A DNA stretch of 5,187 nucleotides, from positions 5,181 to 10,367 of the forward strand of contig CAMYJP010000170.1 of the NCBI GenBank assembly GCA_947258675.1. The letters run 5' to 3'. Shown here one piece after another: positions 1-5,187 of the stretch; position 1 is the stretch's first letter, and every line of letters starts with the position of its first letter. The stretch comes from an uncultured Desulfobulbaceae bacterium (lineage in GTDB: Bacteria > Desulfobacterota > Desulfobulbia > Desulfobulbales > BM004). The notes beneath the pieces are model-generated. The model was not told the origin of the DNA. It made no database searches and worked only from the letters and a program-made list of their open reading frames with translations. Both the position numbers and the translations under genes were made by a program.

Positions 1-139
1 TGGCGTCGTAGATCCCGTCTGAGGTGAAATCCCATTCATACATGATAATGCCGTTATCGTCTGTGGAGCCGGAACCGTCAAAATATACCATCTCTCCCAA
101 GCCAACATACTGATCAGGTCCAGCATATGCCATTGGTTG
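1..139 (-). other. Start of a PKD-like domain near the cytochrome C-terminal part
   Basis: From about residue 1222 the sequence reads with the usual PKD signature: an A-G-x-D segment (1227-1230), a hydrophobic strand leading to FDGSGSTDDNG (1241-1251), and the YEWDF element (1255-1259) before the domain is cut by the window edge. PKD domains are immunoglobulin-like beta sandwiches found on exported bacterial proteins, where they mediate surface or polymer contacts. A proline-rich linker (PPAPP, 1213-1217) separates it from the preceding heme-free region. Confidence 0.85.
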
Positions 140-3100
140 ATTATCGATCATCGGCGGTGCTGGTGGTCCTTCATCATAGGTCGGCACAGTATCGGAGATA
201 TCCATGCAAATCCCTTGGGCGTCATTGGCATTGGGATCACAAGGGATGGTCACCCAGGAAGTAACCGGAATTGATTGGGGACCGCCATCCGGATTTTCCC
301 AGCCTTCGTCTTCACGGGGGGCATAGACAAAATCCGCCCGCATCCAGGCCGGTGTGTCCTCATAAAATCCATCCGGCTCGCGGAAATCCATCCTGAACAG
401 ATTGAATTTGGCCCGACCAGGCGCATACCGCAGCGTGTCAAAGGGCTGATCATCAATGTCATTGGGATGATCAATAGGCACTACATTTGTATCCGGATTA
501 CCCATGGAATTAATTTTGCCGGTTGTACCCTGGGGCCAGGGTTTCGCATGCCATATCTGCACGTTATGGCAATCAAAGCAGGCCCCGTAGTCAAGAGGCC
601 TGATGGCGCTGCCACCCATATTCATAGGAATTCGGTGGATTTCAGTCTGTTGCACTATAGCGGCATTAACGGCAACATTATTACTACCGTTGGGGAAGGT
701 CACATCGGTTGGGGTATAAATATTTTTATAAACTACAAAGTCATTAGCACCTTCATCGATGTGACATTTAATGCAGGCAAGCTGCTTAGGTGGAGGATCA
801 GGACATGGAAACGCAGTGTTGAAGTTAGGTCTCGGATCAGCATGGCACCAGATACAGTTGCCGTTCTGTGCTTCATTACCTCTATGGTGAGCTGTTTCGG
901 AAGGGCCATGGCAGTCGGCACAGGATGCGTTTCTGGTTTTGCCAACCGCTAAACTTCTGCGGGCCCAGTTACCACCGGCCGGATCAACATGACAGAGGGC
1001 ACAGTCATTATTATGGACATCCGGACTAGCAACAATATCAGAATTTCCTGCCTGGTTATGGCAGCTGGCTACAGCACAACTCGGTGTCCACATAAAGTCG
1101 TTTGGCGAATGGCCACCGTGGGTATTGGATGAACGATTGTAATCGTGGCAGGTAATACAGTTTTGATCAATATTATTGGGAGTCCTACCATTGGCTATGG
1201 CAGTATCTACCTTGGTTTGGGTTGGCTCGCCTTCGGTATTGGCTTGAGTTGCTGCATCATACCAGTGGCAGAGCTCACAATTGTTCGCCATTATCGTGCC
1301 GTCCCAGTTCTTGTTATGCATCATGTCAACATCAGCCTGGGTAGTCAAGGTACCATTGCCGGGATTACCAATGATCGTGTTGTCACTGGTATGACAGCTT
1401 GAACAGACCAGATCATCGGGGCCAGATCCCCAGGCAATCGGTCGATGGTTATGGTCGGTATTGGTATCATGCGCAAAGGTCTGACCATGACAATCATTAC
1501 AATTCGATGGAGAGCCGATTGTATGGCCAACAGCAGAACCTATTAACGTACCATTGATAAAACGATCCAGATGACAATTTGCACAATTATTTTCATGGAT
1601 TCTGGCACTGCTGATCACATCGCCGGTATGGCAATCGGTACAAGGTGTTGTACCAACCACATTGCCATGGTCCTCGTTCATATGGGCTCCGGCAAAATCG
1701 GTTTCATACAGGGTATGACAATTAATACACTCATTGCTCGGACCGGCTCCGGTTGCGGAACCTTTCAAGGTGCCTTTGCCGTCGTTGGTGTGACACAGAC
1801 CGCAGGCATACTTGTTACCAATACTGTTCTGATCATGGGTCAAATTGATCGTATCGTTGGCGCTATGACAGGACTGGCATACCGTAGATTTCGCCACCTG
1901 GTTGGTATGCGGCACGGTGACCGGATGGATGGTGACAAACTCCATACCATGACAGGTCTGGCAGGTGTTAGGATTTGCCGCTGTTGGATTTTCATGGCCT
2001 GCTGCACTGGATCCTGCCTTCAAGGTATAATCACCAATGGCCGGATTCGTGTGGCACAGAGTACAATCATTGTTATGGGTGTCAATTCCGGTGAGTGGAT
2101 CACCCATATGGCATGTTTCACAGGTTCCATCAATGGTATACGCTATAAACCATGGTTGATGGCCATGTTCAGCCGGGGTTGCCTTGGCAGAATGACAATT
2201 GAGACAATTTTGTGTGGTGCCTGCCCGACCATTATTTATTGCGGTCATGACCTCACCACGTGTGCTGGAATGACAGGTCGCACAGGAACCGGGACCGTTG
2301 GTCGCTACATTATGCTCGGTATTTATGTCTGACCAGGCTGCCAGAAAACCGCCAGCATCGTTGTGGCAGTTACTGCACGGCTGGCCGGGAAATGCCTGAG
2401 CAAGATCAGTGGCAGCGTTAAACATTACCCGCAAATGATTATTGCCATATGTGTGGTTATCAAACCATTCCCCATGACAGTGCTTACAATCACCAGGTCC
2501 GTTAAGAGCTGTACCCCAGCCTCTAGCGCCGGCAACCATAGAACCGGTTATTGGGTTGTGGCAATTGGCGCAAAGACCTTTATGAGTTAGAGGACCGCTG
2601 ATAGTGTCATCAGAAGTATGACAGGTTTCACAGGTACCATCTGCTGTCTTCACTACCCATGCTTTGCCGGTAGCAGTATGGTCTACATTATGTTGGGTCC
2701 AATCGCCGGCAATCAGGGTGTGACAGGTAGCGCAAGTATTGGGACTTTGTGGTGTTGCCCCTTCATGGCCTGCAGCACTGCCAATCAAATTGAAAGTAAC
2801 TGGATCATGACACAGGTCGCAATTCCCTTCATGGGTGTCAAGACCGGTCAAAACATCATCCATATGACAGTTTTCACAGGTACCATTTGTGGTATAAGTG
2901 ATATAGCCCAAAGCAAGATGATCTGGAGCCTCGCCTTTAAAGCCCTTTTCATGGGAATGGCAGTTTATACAATCGCTGTCCGGATTGTGGCCTATGCCGG
3001 TGATGCCGTCCGCATCCCAGTAAGCGATCGGATGAACTGTGTCGTCATGGCAGACCTGACAGATACCCTCTACTGGTGGAACTCCGTCGGTATCAACAAA

Positions 3101-3802
3101 GGTGGAAGGGCCGGTAAAAACTACCGGTTGCCCATTTACAGCCGATTTTACCAACATGCCATAGATAACACCAAAGTTGCTGCCGGCTAAGCCGCTCAGG
3201 TCGCCGTTCACGGTAATTGTTCCAGCACCGGTGTCGATGCTGACGATTTCAAATGTATTGTTCAGAGGTACGGGAGTAGGTGAATCATCAGTTATAACAA
3301 GAATGAGGCCGCGGTCGGTGGAGGACTTGGATCTCCATTTTGCACTGTTTGTGGCGGGGTCCCATTCGGGGAGAGAGGTCAAACCTGAATAAGAAAAAAT
3401 ATTGGTGGGTGGGGGTACTGAGCTTATGGTGCCGGTGGCCAGGTAAAAAGACGTTACATTATAATTAGTCAACTGCTCCTGAAAATGAGGGTCATGGCAT
3501 TCGAGACATCCTTTCTCTCCCCAGTCACCATGGGGCCAGGGGAGGGGATCGCCTGCATGAATCACTGCTGCAGAATGGGTTTTTACTTGCGGAGACGGTA
3601 TGGGTGGTGATGCATTGTCATGACAGTCCGTGCAAATTGTATTGCGATCTGGCAAAGACTGAAGAGAATCAGTATGACAAAGTGAACAGGTGACACCATT
3701 TGCCTCATCATGCGGTGCGTGAAAAGATGATGCGAAACTGTAACCGCTAACCAATATTGATAGTAAAGTAATACATCCGATAAAAACAGATTTTTTGATC
3801 AT
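1..3802 (-). CDS. Giant secreted polyheme cytochrome c (32 heme motifs, triheme tandem modules, PKD start), C-terminus outside window
   Basis: This is probably an extracytoplasmic electron-transfer protein that carries electrons through a chain of covalently bound c-type hemes; donor and acceptor are unknown. The visible 1267 residues are open throughout, from the ATG at 3802-3800 to the window edge. Residues 1-24 are a Sec signal peptide. Heme-binding CXXCH motifs begin at residues 39, 57, 99, 248, 278, 309, 328, 357, 391, 411, 439, 476, 507, 533, 561, 580, 614, 642, 667, 692, 721, 740, 768, 800, 842, 882, 934, 961, 983, 1010 and 1075, with a CX4CH at 909. About 42 other histidines are available, which fits bis-histidine ligation. 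Residues 104-247 and 1080-1221 carry no heme, and a PKD-like domain starts near 1222. The only non-heme cysteines are C10 (in the signal peptide), C1000, C1188 and C1199. An in-frame TTG at 3835 lies only 11 codons upstream, has no signal-peptide logic and is rejected as the start. The family resembles large Geobacter/Desulfuromonas multiheme cytochromes; I do not recognise a named orthologue. Confidence 0.95.
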   Translation of the reverse strand, partial: MIKKSVFIGCITLLSILVSGYSFASSFHAPHDEANGVTCSLCHTDSLQSLPDRNTICTDCHDNASPPIPSPQVKTHSAAVIHAGDPLPWPHGDWGEKGCLECHDPHFQEQLTNYNVTSFYLATGTISSVPPPTNIFSYSGLTSLPEWDPATNSAKWRSKSSTDRGLILVITDDSPTPVPLNNTFEIVSIDTGAGTITVNGDLSGLAGSNFGVIYGMLVKSAVNGQPVVFTGPSTFVDTDGVPPVEGICQVCHDDTVHPIAYWDADGITGIGHNPDSDCINCHSHEKGFKGEAPDHLALGYITYTTNGTCENCHMDDVLTGLDTHEGNCDLCHDPVTFNLIGSAAGHEGATPQSPNTCATCHTLIAGDWTQHNVDHTATGKAWVVKTADGTCETCHTSDDTISGPLTHKGLCANCHNPITGSMVAGARGWGTALNGPGDCKHCHGEWFDNHTYGNNHLRVMFNAATDLAQAFPGQPCSNCHNDAGGFLAAWSDINTEHNVATNGPGSCATCHSSTRGEVMTAINNGRAGTTQNCLNCHSAKATPAEHGHQPWFIAYTIDGTCETCHMGDPLTGIDTHNNDCTLCHTNPAIGDYTLKAGSSAAGHENPTAANPNTCQTCHGMEFVTIHPVTVPHTNQVAKSTVCQSCHSANDTINLTHDQNSIGNKYACGLCHTNDGKGTLKGSATGAGPSNECINCHTLYETDFAGAHMNEDHGNVVGTTPCTDCHTGDVISSARIHENNCANCHLDRFINGTLIGSAVGHTIGSPSNCNDCHGQTFAHDTNTDHNHRPIAWGSGPDDLVCSSCHTSDNTIIGNPGNGTLTTQADVDMMHNKNWDGTIMANNCELCHWYDAATQANTEGEPTQTKVDTAIANGRTPNNIDQNCITCHDYNRSSNTHGGHSPNDFMWTPSCAVASCHNQAGNSDIVASPDVHNNDCALCHVDPAGGNWARRSLAVGKTRNASCADCHGPSETAHHRGNEAQNGNCIWCHADPRPNFNTAFPCPDPPPKQLACIKCHIDEGANDFVVYKNIYTPTDVTFPNGSNNVAVNAAIVQQTEIHRIPMNMGGSAIRPLDYGACFDCHNVQIWHAKPWPQGTTGKINSMGNPDTNVVPIDHPNDIDDQPFDTLRYAPGRAKFNLFRMDFREPDGFYEDTPAWMRADFVYAPREDEGWENPDGGPQSIPVTSWVTIPCDPNANDAQGICMDISDTVPTYDEGPPAPPMIDNQPMAYAGPDQYVGLGEMVYFDGSGSTDDNGIIMYEWDFTSDGIYDA
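140..565 (-). other. Heme-free region after the last visible heme (residues 1080-1221)
   Basis: After heme 32 (C1075-H1079) about 142 residues carry no CXXCH. The segment is rich in Asp, Pro, Trp and Phe, for example in FNLFRMDFREPDGF (1133-1146), and has two cysteines, C1188 and C1199, eleven residues apart, that could form a disulfide in the periplasm or outside the cell. I do not recognise a domain. Its place between the heme array and the PKD domain suggests a spacer or a folded extracellular domain. Confidence 0.55.
905..2881 (-). repeat. Eight tandem triheme modules within the cytochrome (residues 308-966)
   Basis: Heme motifs fall into triplets whose first cysteines are at residues 309, 391, 476, 561, 642, 721, 800 and 909, giving spacings of 82, 85, 85, 81, 79, 79 and 109. 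The common plan is a CXXCH, about ten residues ending in a Thr-His or similar, a second CXXCH, a Gly/Ala-rich linker often containing a Gly-His, a third CXXCH, and one or two histidines before the next module. Modules 1 (309/328/357) and 4 (561/580/614) are most alike, sharing the elements TCE-CHM-D-LTG-DTH, C-LCH, SAAGHE and PNTC-TCH. Module 7 is expanded and module 8 opens with a CX4CH. A preceding heme pair (248, 278) and following hemes (983, 1010, 1075) flank the array without fitting the period. Polymers of three-heme units are known from cytochrome c7-type proteins of Geobacter; homology to those is not established here. Confidence 0.85.
1058..1078 (-). other. CX4CH heme-binding motif (heme 27)
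   Basis: Residues 909-915 read C-A-V-A-S-C-H, with four rather than two residues between the cysteines. CX4CH sites bind heme covalently in tetraheme cytochromes c3 of Desulfovibrio. This site occupies the position where the first CXXCH of module 8 would be, so it probably still binds heme, giving 32 visible sites in total. It is the only non-CXXCH site found in the protein. Confidence 0.8.
3062..3493 (-). other. Heme-free insert (residues 104-247) in the cytochrome N-terminal part
   Basis: Between heme 3 (C99) and heme 4 (C248) lie 144 residues with no cysteine and only one histidine (H106). They are rich in Thr, Ser, Val, Gly and Pro, with alternating hydrophobic stretches such as LILVITDD (166-173), FEIVSI (184-189) and TITVNG (195-200). 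This pattern suggests beta strands of a small folded domain. It ends in an acidic FVDTDG segment just before the CQVCH of heme 4. I cannot assign it to a named domain. It may be a structural, surface-binding or partner-docking element between two heme groups. Confidence 0.6.
3731..3802 (-). other. Sec signal peptide of the polyheme cytochrome
   Basis: Residues 1-24 have a short basic n-region (MIKK), a hydrophobic core from V6 to about V18, and a polar end with an S-F-A motif that predicts cleavage after A24. CXXCH cytochromes need export before periplasmic heme ligation, so this agrees with the rest of the protein. C10 lies inside the hydrophobic core after F-I-G. It is too near the N-terminus and has the wrong -3 residue to be a lipobox cysteine, so the protein is predicted to be secreted or periplasmic rather than a lipoprotein. 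Confidence 0.85.
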
Positions 3803-3805
3803 TTG

Positions 3806-3814
3806 CCCCCCCCC
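3806..3814 (-). promoter_or_regulatory. Nine-G tract acting as ribosome binding site of the cytochrome
   Basis: On the coding strand the start codon is preceded by nine consecutive G, then CAA, then ATG. No AGGAGG-like sequence occurs elsewhere near the start, so the G run, which can pair with the anti-Shine-Dalgarno CCUCC using one G-U pair, is the likely ribosome contact. A homopolymer of this length in a translation start is prone to slipped-strand length changes. Confidence 0.6.
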
Positions 3815-3954
3815 AAGGTTGTTCCAAATTTTCAATTATATTTTAAAACTGAATTTAAGTACTATATAATATTTTACTAATAATTGATAAATCTATCACA
3901 CATAAATATCAATTAATACTGTTATTATTAAAAAAAGCACTCCACTATTTCAAA

Positions 3955-3970
3955 TGCAATATTTGAGCCA
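3955..3970 (-). promoter_or_regulatory. Sigma-54-type -24/-12 promoter for the cytochrome
   Basis: The minus strand reads TGGCTCAAATATTGCA. It has the invariant GG and GC separated by exactly ten bases, plus the flanking T and the TTGCA of the RpoN consensus (TGGCAC-N5-TTGCW); only the fifth base (T for A) of the -24 half departs. Transcription would start near 3944, giving a leader of about 140 bases before the ATG at 3802. RpoN control would make expression depend on an enhancer-binding activator, and no activator gene lies in the window. Confidence 0.55.
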
Positions 3971-4180
3971 TTTTTTTTGCTAATTCTCTTTTTTCTTTTT
4001 GTTTTAATAAGTTAGCGTAATTGAAATTATAATTTGCTATACATCTAGAAAAGCGGAATTTCACCCCTTTTATTAAATTGATTTGGTTATATCACCCAGT
4101 AGGTCTTTATTTTTTAATACATGTGGATAATAGAAATTTTCTTTTAATTACTGGTGACTAAATTTGAAAGTGTCATGTTC

Positions 4181-4219
4181 GGTTTTACGGAATACGCCAT
4201 ATTCTGTTGTAGTAAAACC
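4181..4219. repeat. Spaced inverted repeat, 8-base arms
   Basis: GGTTTTAC at 4181-4188 is the exact reverse complement of GTAAAACC at 4212-4219. The arm centres are 31 bases apart, close to three helical turns, so the two half-sites would lie on the same face of the DNA. This fits a pair of protein half-sites better than a hairpin, but chance occurrence in AT-rich DNA is possible. Confidence 0.35.
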
Positions 4220-4384
4220 AGTCGGTTGACAAACAGCAGCAATTTGTGTGTTAAAAAAATATAAAATCTAATACAACCAAAAAGTGATATTTTGTTAATG
4301 TTGAGGGTATTCCTTGTTAGGGTTTGTTGTTTTTTTTTCTGTGATTATGAACTCTTGCGGGATTATCTTTTTTTTCTATGGGTT

Positions 4385-4412
4385 TTGTTTTTATCTCTAT
4401 CGGAATCATAAT
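4385..4412 (+). promoter_or_regulatory. Weak candidate sigma-70 promoter for prkA
   Basis: TTGTTT at 4385-4390 is followed after 16 bases by CATAAT at 4407-4412, a five of six match to the -10 consensus but only three of six for the -35. If real, the inverted repeat at 4398-4443 would straddle the -10 and start point, as an operator would. In DNA this AT-rich such matches arise often by chance. A better -35 hexamer, TTGACA at 4226-4231, has no good -10 at proper spacing. Confidence 0.25.
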
Positions 4413-4443
4413 TATATTTATATTAATTGAAAAGGTTCCGATA
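4398..4443. repeat. Ten-base inverted repeat in the leader of prkA
   Basis: TATCGGAATC at 4398-4407 pairs with GGTTCCGATA at 4434-4443: eight exact complementary bases, one G-U pair and one further G-C. The 26-base loop is almost entirely A and T and can pair further (AATTA with TAATT). The repeat ends 42 bases before the ribosome binding site of prkA. It could be an operator or a stem in the prkA mRNA leader. Confidence 0.45.
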
Positions 4444-4485
4444 TAAACGCAAGGAGTAACAAAATATATCTGATAACTAATTTCC

Positions 4486-4491
4486 AGGAGG
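4486..4491 (+). promoter_or_regulatory. Ribosome binding site of prkA
   Basis: A perfect AGGAGG lies five bases before the ATG at 4497. It fixes the start codon and predicts efficient translation, in contrast to the G run used by the divergent cytochrome gene. Confidence 0.9.
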
Positions 4492-4496
4492 CGAAA

Positions 4497-5187
4497 ATGG
4501 TTCAGAATACAAATACGCTCCACCATCATATAGCAGCGGTCAAAAAGGGACAGCGGCGTTTTGAAAATGCTTTTGACAGCGTGTCGAGAATGATCCTGGA
4601 GCAGGATATTGAGAAGGCGGTTGTGAATGGTAAAACCATTTATGACTTTGGGATTTTCCGTCTCGGGAAGAAACATGTCATCGGCATGTACGATGAAATC
4701 AACAGTTTTGTTTCCTATGTCAAGGATGCGGCAGAGGGCGGTTCATCAAAGGAAATGGCCTTTGTACTTGTTGGTGAACCCGGCAATGGGAAAACGTTTT
4801 TTGTTGAATATCTGTGCAGTCTGTACCGCAACTTCCTGACGCAAAAGGAAAACCGTAAATACACCTTTAAGTTTCACAATATGGACAAACTCGGCAGCTA
4901 TGGAAAGATTTCAACCATAGAGTCACAAACCTATGAGGATCCTATGGTGCTGGCCATGAACCTCTTTGAAGACCGCGAAGAGAACAAAGAATATTTTGTA
5001 AAAAAATATGGTTTTTCAGACGAGGCAGTTGAAGAGATTTATGATGATTACAGGCCGTTGGGAGCATGCAGTGGCTATATATGGAATGATATCCATAACC
5101 ACGCAGGTGGGAAGCTCACTGAAATGCTCAAATTTGTTGAAATCATACCTGTACCATTGACGGAAAGCTTGGGCACGGTGACCGGCA
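4497..5187 (+). CDS. prkA: PrkA/YeaG-family AAA+ serine protein kinase, N-terminal part
   Basis: The visible 230 residues are the N-terminal AAA portion of a PrkA-type protein. The helical start contains FENAFDSVSRMIL (22-34), a D-F-G-I-F segment follows at 50-54, and Walker A is GEPGNGKT at 93-100. Next comes a PrkA-like region with KFHNMDKLG (125-133) and the segments ESQTYEDPM (142-150) and IIPVPLTESLGTVTG (216-230). Family members in E. coli (YeaG) and Bacillus are cytoplasmic, about 630-650 residues long, and linked to nitrogen or carbon stress, stationary phase or sporulation. They have been described as serine kinases, and one Bacillus study proposed ATP-dependent protease activity. 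The gene is cut by the window edge, so Walker B and the C-terminal kinase-like domain are not seen. The start is fixed by AGGAGG five bases upstream. In many bacteria prkA is followed by yeaH- and spoVR-like genes; that side lies outside the window. Confidence 0.93.
   Translation, partial: MVQNTNTLHHHIAAVKKGQRRFENAFDSVSRMILEQDIEKAVVNGKTIYDFGIFRLGKKHVIGMYDEINSFVSYVKDAAEGGSSKEMAFVLVGEPGNGKTFFVEYLCSLYRNFLTQKENRKYTFKFHNMDKLGSYGKISTIESQTYEDPMVLAMNLFEDREENKEYFVKKYGFSDEAVEEIYDDYRPLGACSGYIWNDIHNHAGGKLTEMLKFVEIIPVPLTESLGTVTG

Larger units (their letters stand above)
3803..4496. other. AT-rich divergent intergenic control region
   Basis: No coding frame here has a plausible start, ribosome binding site and protein-like composition. 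The stretch is strongly AT-rich compared with both flanking genes and includes several T runs (3971-3978, 4330-4338, 4368-4375). It must carry the promoters of both outward-facing genes. The recognisable elements are annotated separately: a sigma-54-like promoter and G tract on the cytochrome side, and two spaced inverted repeats with a ribosome binding site on the kinase side. I see no tRNA, riboswitch or terminator. Confidence 0.8.

Noticed and set aside
275..2332. Long plus-strand open frames (275-952 and 1571-2332) opposite the cytochrome
   Set aside because: They mirror the repeated CXXCH codons of the minus-strand gene, have no ribosome binding sites and show no recognisable protein features, while the minus strand is open through the whole region with 32 heme motifs.
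905..2881. Periodic short DNA motifs on the plus strand that might suggest a CRISPR-like array
   Set aside because: The repetition comes from codons of CXXCH motifs in an open frame; repeats are imperfect and spacing follows protein modules of about 240-255 bases.
3773..3787. C10 in the signal peptide as a lipoprotein cysteine
   Set aside because: It is only ten residues from the start, inside the hydrophobic core, preceded by F-I-G rather than a lipobox such as L-A-G.
3835..3840. Perfect TATAAT on the minus strand near the cytochrome start
   Set aside because: No acceptable -35 hexamer at 16-18 bases. In such AT-rich DNA a lone -10 match carries little weight, and the sigma-54 element is the better candidate.
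3885..3898. Short palindrome TGATA-N4-TATCA
   Set aside because: Five-base arms in AT-rich DNA are expected by chance; no second copy or known regulator site was recognised.
4226..4240. TTGACA at 4226-4231, and a GG-N10-GC pattern overlapping it (4224-4240) on the plus strand
   Set aside because: The hexamer at 17 bases spacing (TGTTAA) matches only three of six -10 positions, and the GG/GC pair lacks the other RpoN consensus bases.
4330..4375. T runs at 4330-4338 and 4368-4375 as intrinsic terminators
   Set aside because: No GC-rich stem precedes either run, and the genes on both sides point outward, so no terminator is required here.
4317..4676. Minus-strand 119-codon frame overlapping the start of prkA
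   Set aside because: It overlaps a confidently identified gene on the other strand, runs into AT-rich non-coding DNA, and its composition is what AT-rich antisense sequence gives by chance.

Overview
The window holds two protein genes that point away from each other across an AT-rich gap of about 690 bases, and both run off the ends of the window. The content suggests a Gram-negative anaerobe of the Desulfobacterota/'Deltaproteobacteria' kind (Geobacter, Desulfuromonas or Desulfobulbus relatives): a very large exported multiheme c-type cytochrome, a PrkA-type serine kinase, and a good match to a sigma-54 promoter. The taxonomic reading is an inference from gene content. No 16S or other marker is present.

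Positions 1-3802 (minus strand) are one uninterrupted reading frame for the first 1267 residues of a secreted polyheme cytochrome c. I read it codon by codon and found no stop or frameshift. It has a Sec signal peptide, 31 CXXCH motifs and one CX4CH motif (32 predicted hemes), about 42 further histidines able to serve as distal ligands, a heme-free insert of about 144 residues near the N-terminus, a long heme-free stretch after the last visible heme, and the start of a PKD-like beta-sandwich domain at the window edge. Its central 660 residues are eight consecutive three-heme modules, mostly 79-85 residues apart, so the protein looks like a modular heme wire built by tandem duplication. The C-terminus is outside the window.

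Positions 3803-4496 contain no credible gene. The gap holds a sigma-54-type -24/-12 element facing the cytochrome gene, a run of nine G directly before the cytochrome start codon that serves as its only Shine-Dalgarno-like sequence, and two spaced inverted repeats on the side of the kinase gene.

Positions 4497-5187 (plus strand) encode the first 230 residues of a PrkA/YeaG-family AAA+ serine protein kinase with an intact Walker A motif and a strong ribosome binding site. Nothing shows that the two genes act together. They share only the intergenic control region, and PrkA may simply be a chromosomal neighbour.
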